A stretch of 59,517 bases of DNA from Rhodanobacter sp. (GTDB lineage Bacteria > Pseudomonadota > Gammaproteobacteria > Xanthomonadales > Rhodanobacteraceae), in contig SCRO01000049.1 in the NCBI GenBank assembly GCA_004298505.1, positions 1 to 59,517 of the forward strand. Direction: 5' to 3'. Shown here piece after piece: positions 36,630 through 44,645 of the stretch. The number at the start of each line of letters is the position of its first letter. The first letter of the stretch is position 1. The notes under the pieces are model-generated. The model ran no database searches. It was not told the origin of the DNA and saw only the letters and a list, made by a program, of their open reading frames with translations. The position numbers and the translations under genes are program-made.

Positions 36630-39038
36630 TTACATGCCAGCACGAACGGCTGGCCCCCGTGTACCCAACGCGTCTCTCATACTCTCTTGCAGGTCGTCGT
36701 TAACACCAAATATGAATCTGGGCTTGAAAATATAGGCGAGCGCAGGCATGACCACCACCGCACTTGTCGCTGACACTGTTAGCCATACCGCAATCAACTC
36801 CCCCATCTCCGACTGGAACTTCAGTGCCGAGAACATCCACACCACTACAGTTGCCACCAGTGTCAGACCTGTGACAAGAACGCCTCGACCCGCGCTGTGT
36901 AGGGAATCTCGGAGTGCAAGCTTCTTGTCCCCATGCAGGATAACTTCCTCACGTATTCCGTCTGCTATATAAAACGAATAATCGACGCCAAGCCCAATGC
37001 CAAGTGCGACGACTGGTACCGTATTGATGTTCAGTCCGATGTCCATCAACGACATGAACGCAAACGTCACCGTGTTTGAGAGGAGCACGGGCACCATGAA
37101 AAACATGCCGGCAACTGTGGATCGATAGAGAGCCATCGCACATAGCACGACGACCAACAAACCCAAGGCAATTGCTTCCATCTGGCCACGCAGCAGTACG
37201 TCGTTGACGGCCGCCATCACTCCTATCAGTCCTCCTGCAAGCTGGAACTTCGCGTGTTGCATAGGGTGGTCGGCTATGAAGCCTTGAATCGTGTGGATAG
37301 CAGTTCGGATCGTGTCGCCAGTATGGTCGTGAAAGGACAGATTGATCGCAGCGTTCTGGTAGTTGGTATCCGCATAGCGTTCGATTGCACTGCGGGTGGA
37401 ATTACTGAAAAATAGATATAAAAACTGTGCGTTTTGGGTACTGCTGTTTCCGACGGTGAAATAGCGGGGATCGCTGCCATGCAAGAACTGGTTCGTTGAT
37501 TCAATAACGTCGACGATGGATTCCGTGCCCCCGATCTCCGGTTGGATCGCCATAGTTCGTTGAAACAGTGCCATCGTGTTCAGGACGTCGGGGTCCTTGA
37601 TCACGCCAGGCTGGTCTCCGTGGACAACGACGAACATGCGATTGGCGCCGGGGAAGCGGGCATTTATCTTCGCGGACGCTTGGTTGTAGGTGGATCCCTG
37701 CCGCAGCACCGGAGAGCCGGGATGCACATCGCCGACGGACACATGCAGCGCCAACACCCCGGATGCGATGAATAAGACAGCCGCACCGACTACCACCAAG
37801 TAGCGGAGCCTCCCAGTACTGAGGCGTACGCAGCCCTCCAGCACACGGTGCATGAGCGGTCCAAGGTCAAGACCATGCGCATGGCGATTCGTCGTCTTCA
37901 ACCACGACAGCAGAACTGGGGTAAGGACCACTGCGGAGATGAAAATCGTCCCAACCCACACGGCGCCGATGATCGCCACTTTCTGCAGCAGTGGGATGGG
38001 AGTGAGCAATACAACGAGCATCGCGCCGGCATCCGCAAGAACACCCACGCTGCCGGGTCTCAGCAGCTCCCTGAGACTGCGTCGCGCCGCCTCGCCGGCC
38101 GACATATCCGGATACTTCGCAGTCAGATCGTCGAAACGCGTAACAAGCTGGACAGAATGGGAGATCGCCCGCGCGGTGATGAGTAATGCCACAACGATGA
38201 CGAGCGGATCGAAGTTAAATCCCAGCAGGTGAGCGATCCCGAGAGCCCATATTGCACCCACACCACCCGCGATTAGAGGGAAACCCGTCCCGCGGTAGCT
38301 GCGCGTAAGAAGGAACAGCAGGCCGGCGAGCAGTGCGATCGTGATCAACGCCAACATCAAAGTCTGCGGCAGATAGTGGCGTACCCAACCGACCAGCATC
38401 GGCTGCCCGACCACATACATCTTCACGTGTGGATTGGCATCCTGTTCAAGGATCTGGTTGATCTGCGGAGAGATTGTCTTGTAATCAACCAGCCGGTCAA
38501 TAAAATCGGCAGTGACCAGGGTCGAGTTCAAGTCTCTGGACACATACCTCCCGTAGACCAAGGGCGTTGCGAGGACCCGTTTCTTGAGAAGGTCGACTTG
38601 TGCCTGTGTCTGCGGGACGTTCGGCCACATTAACGAAATCGTATCGATGCTGCTGCTCGTAGCCTCGACAGTCTGTATCTGGCGGGCTGCCAGCGACGTG
38701 ATGCTTGCAGAATCGATGCCGCTAACTTTCCGGAGATCCTGCGTTACCTTCTGGATCGTGTCGAGGATATTACGTTGGAAAATCGTGCCACCCTCGGCAT
38801 CAATCATGATGGTGACCATATTGGCCCCACCGAAGGTCGTCTTGTACTGTTCGTTTATTTTTATCCAAGGGTTGCCCAACGGAAGCATATCCGTAAAAAC
38901 TGTCTTTACTTGAATTTGCGCGGCAGAATACGCGAATAGCAGCGTGCAAAACGTCAGTACAGTTACTACGCCCCAACGCCAGCGTATGCAAAACGTGGCA
39001 AAGCGCTCGGCAACATTGTGCTTGGATGTGTTATCCAC
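36630..39038 (-). CDS. RND/MMPL-family exporter-like membrane protein
   Basis: An 802-residue inner-membrane protein with 12 expected membrane helices in two repeats, each with a large periplasmic loop (first loop about residues 45-220). VVALGIGLGVDYSFYIADGI is the RND motif with acidic residues in the fourth-helix family position of the second half, and the first half has the matching VALLITARAISHSVQLVTRF. It resembles hopanoid/lipid transporters of the MMPL group. Start is GTG 39036-39038, overlapping the YCF48 gene end by 8 bases. It is part of the YCF48-RND-DUF1302-DUF1329 module and probably moves a hydrophobic molecule across the envelope. Confidence 0.9.
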   Translation of the reverse strand: MDNTSKHNVAERFATFCIRWRWGVVTVLTFCTLLFAYSAAQIQVKTVFTDMLPLGNPWIKINEQYKTTFGGANMVTIMIDAEGGTIFQRNILDTIQKVTQDLRKVSGIDSASITSLAARQIQTVEATSSSIDTISLMWPNVPQTQAQVDLLKKRVLATPLVYGRYVSRDLNSTLVTADFIDRLVDYKTISPQINQILEQDANPHVKMYVVGQPMLVGWVRHYLPQTLMLALITIALLAGLLFLLTRSYRGTGFPLIAGGVGAIWALGIAHLLGFNFDPLVIVVALLITARAISHSVQLVTRFDDLTAKYPDMSAGEAARRSLRELLRPGSVGVLADAGAMLVVLLTPIPLLQKVAIIGAVWVGTIFISAVVLTPVLLSWLKTTNRHAHGLDLGPLMHRVLEGCVRLSTGRLRYLVVVGAAVLFIASGVLALHVSVGDVHPGSPVLRQGSTYNQASAKINARFPGANRMFVVVHGDQPGVIKDPDVLNTMALFQRTMAIQPEIGGTESIVDVIESTNQFLHGSDPRYFTVGNSSTQNAQFLYLFFSNSTRSAIERYADTNYQNAAINLSFHDHTGDTIRTAIHTIQGFIADHPMQHAKFQLAGGLIGVMAAVNDVLLRGQMEAIALGLLVVVLCAMALYRSTVAGMFFMVPVLLSNTVTFAFMSLMDIGLNINTVPVVALGIGLGVDYSFYIADGIREEVILHGDKKLALRDSLHSAGRGVLVTGLTLVATVVVWMFSALKFQSEMGELIAVWLTVSATSAVVVMPALAYIFKPRFIFGVNDDLQESMRDALGTRGPAVRAGM

Positions 39039-40092
39039 GCGGATGCCTCCGGGTAGACGATATGACTCGTTCCCACTTGTTCGTCACGCTGCTATAGAAG
39101 CCGACTGACGATCCCACCAGCAACCAGTTGGAACCCAGCGGGACGACGCTCGTATGCCAGTGTGTGTTGGCTTGCGGCAGGCTTGCTTGCCCCCAGCGGC
39201 TCGCGTCAGCGCCCGCTGTGGCGATGACCCCATTGGCCCCAGCCACCAACCACCGTTGTCCATTCCACGACACCGCGAACAGGTGTTCGTCCATCGACTG
39301 CAGAGAGGCTTTGCCCCAGTGTGCACCGCCGTCGTAAGTCGTCAGGATAGTGCCTTCCAGACCCACCGCAACACCGTGTAACGCGTCCCGGAACTGGACC
39401 GCATTCAAGGTACTGTCCACACCTGTGGATTCCTCACTCCAAGTCGCACCCTCGTCTGAGGAGGTTACGATCTTACCGAACTCGCCCACCGCCCAAATCT
39501 GCGATCCCACGCCCGCGATATCGTGAAGTGTCACGTCCTGCGGCGCACGCATCCGTTTCCAACTGGTGCCACGATCCGTGGACTTTAGGACCGCTCCATC
39601 TTCACCAACCGCCCATGCAGCGCCGTCAGGCAAGATCCGCACGCTCAGGAGCTTGTTGAACTCCTTATTCTTCGGGACCGATGGGACATCGGTCCATGTG
39701 TCGCCACCATCCCGGGTAAGCATCACAGTGCCCTGATCACCTACCGCAACGACATCGGACGGATTCCACGCCGCAAGTGCCTGCAGATTTGCACGCGTAG
39801 GAGTGGGCTGGATGATCCAGTGCCTTCCGCCGTCGGTACTCCTGACGATTTTTCCGGCATTGCCGGCCAGCCACACGTAGCCGTCGCTCGCCGTAGCAAC
39901 ACCGTAGAAATTGTCGATTCGGGAAATCGGTGGCGCGACGACAACGTCTCCAACTGTGCCGGGGTGCGTAAACAGCGCGATATATATAAGTGACGTAATT
40001 ACAATCCATGGTGCCACTGCTGCAAGAACGCCGATAGACGAGAATCTACCGTGCACCGCACGATTACCGAATTTACTTGTTCTATCGCTCAT
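39031..40092 (-). CDS. YCF48/BNR-repeat protein, membrane-anchored
   Basis: A 353-residue protein with a membrane segment near residues 20-42 (GVLAAVAPWIVITSLIYIAL) and a periplasmic beta-propeller. At least five Asp-box units can be seen: STDGGRHW, TRDGGDTW, STDRGTSW, SSDEGATW and TYDGGAHW, as in the YCF48/HCF136 photosystem II assembly-factor fold, which in non-photosynthetic bacteria has other roles. I start at ATG 40090-40092 (MSDRTSKFG); the frame is open upstream but not conserved. Overlap of 8 bases with the RND gene indicates an obligate partner. Probably an assembly factor of the RND complex (inference). Confidence 0.85.
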   Translation of the reverse strand: MSDRTSKFGNRAVHGRFSSIGVLAAVAPWIVITSLIYIALFTHPGTVGDVVVAPPISRIDNFYGVATASDGYVWLAGNAGKIVRSTDGGRHWIIQPTPTRANLQALAAWNPSDVVAVGDQGTVMLTRDGGDTWTDVPSVPKNKEFNKLLSVRILPDGAAWAVGEDGAVLKSTDRGTSWKRMRAPQDVTLHDIAGVGSQIWAVGEFGKIVTSSDEGATWSEESTGVDSTLNAVQFRDALHGVAVGLEGTILTTYDGGAHWGKASLQSMDEHLFAVSWNGQRWLVAGANGVIATAGADASRWGQASLPQANTHWHTSVVPLGSNWLLVGSSVGFYSSVTNKWERVISSTRRHPRG

Positions 40093-40217
40093 GTAGTCCG
40101 CATTCCTCAAACTCCGGCGATGCCCCGGTATCGGTGTATAACGGGGCCAATCACTCGTTCTTTGGCTACCTGCTGCCCGTGTCCATAGACGCACTGGCGC
40201 ACCCCAGAAACGCTGCA

Positions 40218-41141
40218 TCACTTTTCTCCGCCCGCTGTCCGGTCCGCCTCACGCTCCAGCCAGCGGTAACAATGCCCTCCCAATGAGCTGCCCAAAAGGG
40301 CGCTGCAACACTTGACTGCGCCTACCAACGCCAGAGGGTCAATACCAGTACGCAACCCCATTGACTCGAGCATCAACACGACGTCTTCCGTCGCAACGTT
40401 GCCACTGGCACCAGGAGAAAAGGGGCAGCCCCCGAGGCCGCCGATCGAGCTGTCGAAGGCGCGCACGTCCTCGTCCAACGCTGCGAGTACATTGGCCAAC
40501 GCCATTCCGCGTGTATCGTGGAAGTGGCACGCGATTCGTTGTGCACCAAAGCTGCCCACAAGACGCTTCATCAACGAACGGACCTGGACCGGATTGGCCG
40601 CGCCGATGGTGTCGGCAATGATCAGCTTCGCCGCGCCGGCCTCGATCATCTTCGCGGCAAGTCGCTCCACCACGACCATGGGCGTCGCGCCCTCGAACGG
40701 ACACGTGTAAGCCACAGCAACGTAAGCCCAGCCCTCAAGACCATCGTCCTGGGCGCGTCGCATGAGTTCCGTGCAGACCGTCGTTGTTTGTTCAAGACTG
40801 AGATGGATATTGCGCTGGTTCATCGTTTCAGTCGCCGACAACACCACCGATAACGTATGCGCGCCGGTCGCACTGGCCAACTCATAGCCGCGTACATTTG
40901 GAACGAGCGCGGAGTAACACACGCACTCGGGGTGCGGTAAACGTGAGAAGAGCTCCGCCGTACCCGCCATCTGCGGCACCGCCTTTGGAGAAACAAAGCT
41001 GCCAGCCTCGATGTTGCGCAGTCCGGCATCGACCAGTGCCTGAATCATCTCCAGACGCTGGGCGACACTGAGTCTGCGCGATTGACTCTGCAACCCATCA
41101 CGCGGACCTACTTCGTTGATGACGACGTCTATGGTGCTCAT
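40218..41141 (-). CDS. HMG-CoA-lyase-family aldolase (HMG-CoA or citramalyl-CoA lyase type)
   Basis: A 307-residue TIM-barrel lyase. EVGPRDGLQSQ near the N-terminus holds the catalytic Arg-Asp pair, HFHDTRGMALANVLAALD carries the metal-ligand histidines, and GGLGGCPFSPGASGNVATED is the Cys signature loop of HMG-CoA lyases. The reaction is cleavage of a 3-hydroxy-3-methyl-acyl-CoA to acetyl-CoA plus a keto acid. It starts at ATG 41139-41141, one base after the CoA-transferase stop (TGAGATG), so it likely works on the CoA thioester made by that enzyme. Confidence 0.93.
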   Translation of the reverse strand: MSTIDVVINEVGPRDGLQSQSRRLSVAQRLEMIQALVDAGLRNIEAGSFVSPKAVPQMAGTAELFSRLPHPECVCYSALVPNVRGYELASATGAHTLSVVLSATETMNQRNIHLSLEQTTTVCTELMRRAQDDGLEGWAYVAVAYTCPFEGATPMVVVERLAAKMIEAGAAKLIIADTIGAANPVQVRSLMKRLVGSFGAQRIACHFHDTRGMALANVLAALDEDVRAFDSSIGGLGGCPFSPGASGNVATEDVVLMLESMGLRTGIDPLALVGAVKCCSALLGSSLGGHCYRWLEREADRTAGGEK

Positions 41142-41142
41142 C

Positions 41143-42342
41143 TCAGGCCACCACCCGGTCGTTGCGCAACGCGACGATCTTTTCCGGCTCGTACCCAAGA
41201 AGGTCAGCCAGCACCGCGTCCGTGTGCTCGCCGAGCAACGGCGGCGCGCCAAACTCTTCCGTCCCATCGGCCGAGAGCTTGATCGGATTACCCGGTGCCG
41301 CGACGAAGCCGCCTTCCGGTTGGGGAATGCTGACGACCATATTCCGATAGAGCACCTGTGGATCAGACAAGGCTTCGCTAAACCGGTTGACCGGTGCACA
41401 AGGGATACGTGCAGCGCTGAGCCTCTCTACCCAATACGCGGTGCTTTGCTCACGGAATATTTCACTCAACTTTTCGTCAATAATTGCCTTGTCGGCCAAT
41501 CTACCTGGTTGGCTTTGATACTTTTCGGCACGAAACGCTTCAACGTCAAGAAGTTCGACCAGGTTCTTCCAGAAACTGTCAAAAATTACGGCAACGATGA
41601 CAAACCCATCACTGGTCGAATAGGTGTTGTAAGGCACGTGTACAAAATGGCTGTTCCCAAGTGGTGAGGGATTCTCCCCACTCATCAGGTACATCGTTGC
41701 CATGTAATTCAGCAAACTTATCTGACAGTCCAACATACTGATATCCACATGCTGGCCCCGCCCATGGATATTGCGCGCCTGCAAAGCAGCAAGTATTCCC
41801 ATCACCGCAAACATCCCACCGGCCAAATCCCCGATCGGAATACCCGAACGCATGGGCCTGTCATTGCTTTCACCCGTAATGGACATACCTCCGCCAATAC
41901 CTTGCACGACTTGATCGAATGCTGGACGATTGTAGTTTGGCCCACTTTGACCGAATCCTGAAATGGAGCAAGTTATGATTCGATCATTAATTTCGGAAAG
42001 TTTTGCATGATCGATGCAGAGTTTTGCTGTTACTCCGGCGCTAAAATTGTCGATGACTACGTCCGCCGTGCGTACCATGTCATAAAAGACTTCCAGCCCC
42101 TCTTTTTTCTTCAAATCAATACAGATACTTTTTTTCCCACGGTTCAACGTGATGAAATAGGCACCCATACCGTGACGTGAGAATTTTGGATTATTCGCCA
42201 GCAGGGCGCGCGTACCCTCGCCATCGAGAGGCTCAACCTTGATTGACTCAGCTCCGAGATCGGTCAGGATCATCCCGCCGTACGGACCTGACAGCATGTG
42301 GGTCAGGTCGAGAACGCGGATGTTGGCTAATGCTGTTCCCAT
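41143..42342 (-). CDS. CaiB/BaiF-family (class III) CoA-transferase
   Basis: A 399-residue class III CoA-transferase with the N-terminal VLDLTHMLSGPYGGMILTDLGAESIKVEP segment (DxxG..A..LAD-type), LDCQISLLNYMATMYLMSG in the middle and the C-terminal helix (DAVLADLLGYEPEKIVALRN). Members activate carboxylates such as itaconate, citramalate, carnitine or oxalate. The catalytic Asp, which in this family is about residue 170, should lie in the ISMLDCQIS region by alignment, but I cannot fix its number without one. Coupled to the lyase gene downstream. A citramalate or related methyl-branched dicarboxylate fits the two enzymes. Confidence 0.92.
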   Translation of the reverse strand: MGTALANIRVLDLTHMLSGPYGGMILTDLGAESIKVEPLDGEGTRALLANNPKFSRHGMGAYFITLNRGKKSICIDLKKKEGLEVFYDMVRTADVVIDNFSAGVTAKLCIDHAKLSEINDRIITCSISGFGQSGPNYNRPAFDQVVQGIGGGMSITGESNDRPMRSGIPIGDLAGGMFAVMGILAALQARNIHGRGQHVDISMLDCQISLLNYMATMYLMSGENPSPLGNSHFVHVPYNTYSTSDGFVIVAVIFDSFWKNLVELLDVEAFRAEKYQSQPGRLADKAIIDEKLSEIFREQSTAYWVERLSAARIPCAPVNRFSEALSDPQVLYRNMVVSIPQPEGGFVAAPGNPIKLSADGTEEFGAPPLLGEHTDAVLADLLGYEPEKIVALRNDRVVA

Positions 42343-42627
42343 AACGATTCAACTTGCCTTTTGACCAGGAGGATAGATCAACTCGGAACCTGCTCGAACT
42401 AATATCTGAACAAGTTCTAGTTATAGTTACGCGACCTTTTGGAGCGACAACTGTCACTCTCCAGGCCACTAGATTCGACTAATTCAGGTATTCCTAAACT
42501 GGAGGCAGGTTTCTGTGGCTGTCACAGATACATTTGGATACATGCTTCCTGCGGCACAGCGTCGGCGCCGATCATGCCCCGCCCGAGATTCTAATTAGGT
42601 ATAGCACCGCGTACAAACGCGTACAGC
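42343..42627. other. intergenic upstream of the CoA-transferase
   Basis: This 285-base AT-rich gap separates the SnoaL-like gene from the CoA-transferase gene. I see no coding frame and no sigma-54 element; an internal promoter is possible. Confidence 0.4.
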
Positions 42628-43020
42628 TTACGGTAAGACGCTGGTACCATCCATAAATACGACGTAACGGCGAAATTTTCCATTTTCGACGTAGAAGAAA
42701 TTGCAGTTTTTCATCGGGGGATCAAACGTACCGTCAGGTTTCTCAAGCGTCACGTTGAAGCGCGTCGCTACAGTCTGATTTTCGGCATCGGCGGTGACTT
42801 CAAAGCCGTAATGACGTGTTTTCTTATAGGTAGAAAAGAGAGTTTCGAACATCTTGCGAACACCTTTGATGCCCTTGTGATCGAGATGGTCGGTTTGTAT
42901 CGTTACTACGGTATCTTCGTTCATACATGCAAGCACCGCGTCCATGTTCTTTTTATCTACGTTTCCAAAATATTTATCGACAGCAAGATCGACTAGTTGT
43001 TGGCGGGTGAGCTTGGACAT
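42628..43020 (-). CDS. SnoaL-like / nuclear transport factor 2-fold protein
   Basis: A 130-residue protein of the NTF2-like cone fold. It opens with TRQQLVDLAVDKYFGNVDKK, an amphipathic first helix, then MDAVLACMNEDTVVTIQ and the five-stranded sheet with VATRFNVTLEKPDG and CNFFYVENGKFRRYVVFMD. The fold is shared by delta-5-steroid isomerase, SnoaL cyclases and many proteins of unknown function. A GGAG ribosome site sits 8 bases before ATG. It lies 18 bases after the racemase-like gene. No function assigned. Confidence 0.8.
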   Translation of the reverse strand: MSKLTRQQLVDLAVDKYFGNVDKKNMDAVLACMNEDTVVTIQTDHLDHKGIKGVRKMFETLFSTYKKTRHYGFEVTADAENQTVATRFNVTLEKPDGTFDPPMKNCNFFYVENGKFRRYVVFMDGTSVLP

Positions 43021-43037
43021 TCGATTTCTCCGACGTG

Positions 43038-43784
43038 TTAGTGGGCAAAGCCGTGATACACGGCATCATTTGGCGCTTGGGGCGCGGGATAGGCCTTGCG
43101 ACTGTGGCGAAGGCCAAGGGTCAAGAACATTTCGCATAACTTCCAAGCAACTTGTCCGGGGTTAATTACCGGCACTGGCAGATGTTCGGCAAGATAAGCG
43201 TGTGATTGATGCATTGTGGTGGAGCCAAGCACAATGACATCTGCGCCGTCGTTCTCGATTGCGCGCTGCGCGGCTTGCTCTAGTTTTTGAAAAACTATAT
43301 CTTCTTTGCCAGCAAGCAGCTCTTCAAGGTCCGGGCGGGTGTTTATTGACCGAAGTGACGCAACTCGCGGCCAAAGATGGTATGCGGTCAAGGTTTTTTC
43401 ATAGAGCGCAAACCATTCATCCCACATCGTCAAGACAGTGAATTTCTTTCCAAGCATGCAGGCGATGTGAAACGCGGCAGCACCAGGTGCAATCACCGGG
43501 ATATCCAAGCGGGAGCGCAACGCGTCCAGGCCTGAGTCGCTGACCGTGTCAATGCAAACTGCTGCGTAGCCTTCCTCTTGGGCTCGCAGCCCCGCCTCGA
43601 CAACCGAGAAGTCCATCAGCAGAGCGTCATAGGCGCTATCCCCAAGGGCAGCACCTTTCGCCACCGACACAAATTCGGGATCAAAACCGGGTAGCACCAA
43701 GCGCGGCGGCAGTTGTGAGGCTCGCGCAACGACACCTTCGGCGCCCATCGGAATCGGGATAATGATTTTTACACGATGCGTCAT
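43038..43784 (-). CDS. Asp/Glu racemase-superfamily protein (hydantoin racemase/maleate isomerase-like)
   Basis: A 248-residue protein with the duplicated alpha/beta fold of Asp/Glu racemases. The first catalytic Cys position is Cys77 in YAAVCIDTVSDSG. In the second half the usual GCT motif is GSTTMHQSH, so the second Cys is Ser188. Two-Cys racemases need both, while arylmalonate decarboxylase-type enzymes have only one. The start is MTHRVKIIIP, ATG 43782-43784, with GAGGAG upstream. It is the first gene after the sigma-54 promoter. It may epimerise or isomerise an intermediate; a plain hydantoin racemase is less likely. Confidence 0.83.
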   Translation of the reverse strand: MTHRVKIIIPIPMGAEGVVARASQLPPRLVLPGFDPEFVSVAKGAALGDSAYDALLMDFSVVEAGLRAQEEGYAAVCIDTVSDSGLDALRSRLDIPVIAPGAAAFHIACMLGKKFTVLTMWDEWFALYEKTLTAYHLWPRVASLRSINTRPDLEELLAGKEDIVFQKLEQAAQRAIENDGADVIVLGSTTMHQSHAYLAEHLPVPVINPGQVAWKLCEMFLTLGLRHSRKAYPAPQAPNDAVYHGFAH

Positions 43785-43876
43785 GCTTGACTCCTCGGTT
43801 TGTGCGGTGCAATATATGCTGCGTCGCAATAGAACGGAGCGTGAATCACGGTTCCTTAGATTTGCAACAAGCGTCA

Positions 43877-43894
43877 ATGCAACTTCGATGCCAA
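43877..43894 (-). promoter_or_regulatory. sigma-54 promoter upstream of the racemase-SnoaL-CoA-transferase array
   Basis: On the minus strand the sequence TTGGCATCGAAGTTGCAT has the -24 GG and -12 GC separated by exactly 10 bases and matches TGGCAC-N5-TTGCW at all but one fixed position (C to T). It lies 93 bases before the ATG of the racemase-like gene. The start point would be near 43867. The PrpR-type activator at 22386-24239 is the only sigma-54 activator in the window. Confidence 0.75.
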
Positions 43895-43954
43895 ATGGCT
43901 ATTCGCTTTTATAATCAAGCGAGTAGGTAAACAGACAGGAAAATCGAGTTACGT

Positions 43955-43972
43955 TTTCATTTCAAAATGAAA
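43955..43972. promoter_or_regulatory. 18-bp palindrome, candidate upstream activating site
   Basis: TTTCATTT (43955-43962) and AAATGAAA (43965-43972) form a perfect 8+8 dyad with a 2-base centre. It is centred about 97 bases upstream of the predicted sigma-54 start site, the normal place for an enhancer-binding protein. It is the strongest palindrome in the intergenic DNA of this array. Confidence 0.6.
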
Positions 43973-43984
43973 CGCTACCATCGC

Positions 43985-44579
43985 AAAAGGAAATAAGAAC
44001 GCACTGGTTTGTCTGCGTGGCACGTCGATGTGGAACCACAGTTGACAGCAGTTGCTGCGATCAGGCGGAAACGGAGGATGTCCGCTATGGCTGCGTACTA
44101 GCAGCTGCGCCGCGATGCAGAGCAAGTTCGTCCCACCACTTGAGCACCCCGACATTGTCCAGACCGTGCCCGTGGAGCGACCCTAGAGGATTGAACGGTC
44201 TCGATGCTTCTTCAGGCGATTTGGCGGGTAACGCATCAGGGTCGCGGCGTAGGCTGAGACGCGGCTCGCACGACGTCCACAGCATCGGCAAAGCACGCAT
44301 ACGAAAGGGGGAACGCCGTTTTGGTGATCTTCTTGGTGGACGGCACATGTACGCTCGACCGCCCAAGTTGGAAAGCGGGTTGATTCAGGGCATGGGGAGG
44401 GCAACCCAATCAAGTGCTGGTCTCACCGCTCCTCCGCCGTCACGCAGATGTAGCGCACGAGCGGCTGCGTCGTGTTGATCGGAGCAGACAACACGTCGAC
44501 CACCGAGGGCGGCCTCGTCGTGTAGACTATACATCTCGGGAGGCGGCTGACAGTCGATCCGCAAACGCCTGTAGACTAC
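43985..44579. other. long stretch with no confident gene, ahead of the enoyl-CoA hydratase
   Basis: About 600 bases of mixed composition. Open frames exist on both strands but I could not match them to a family, and codon use does not single out any of them. The GC content is higher than in the promoter region beside it, so it may be degraded coding DNA. The enoyl-CoA hydratase seems to have lost its start at the right edge of this stretch, which suggests a rearrangement here. Confidence 0.5.
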
Positions 44580-44645
44580 ATTACTACCGGGAGCACGATT
44601 ATCTCCGACTCGACCGACATTCTGAGCCACGTCGAAGCTGGCGTC

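Noticed and set aside
43038..43877. An earlier in-frame start for the racemase-like gene
   Set aside because: The extra residues are not family-like, would overlap the sigma-54 promoter, and GAGGAG precedes the ATG at 43782-43784.
44017..44630. Open frames on both strands before the enoyl-CoA hydratase
   Set aside because: I could not connect any of them with a family. Residue patterns hint at degraded coding DNA but are too weak to call.
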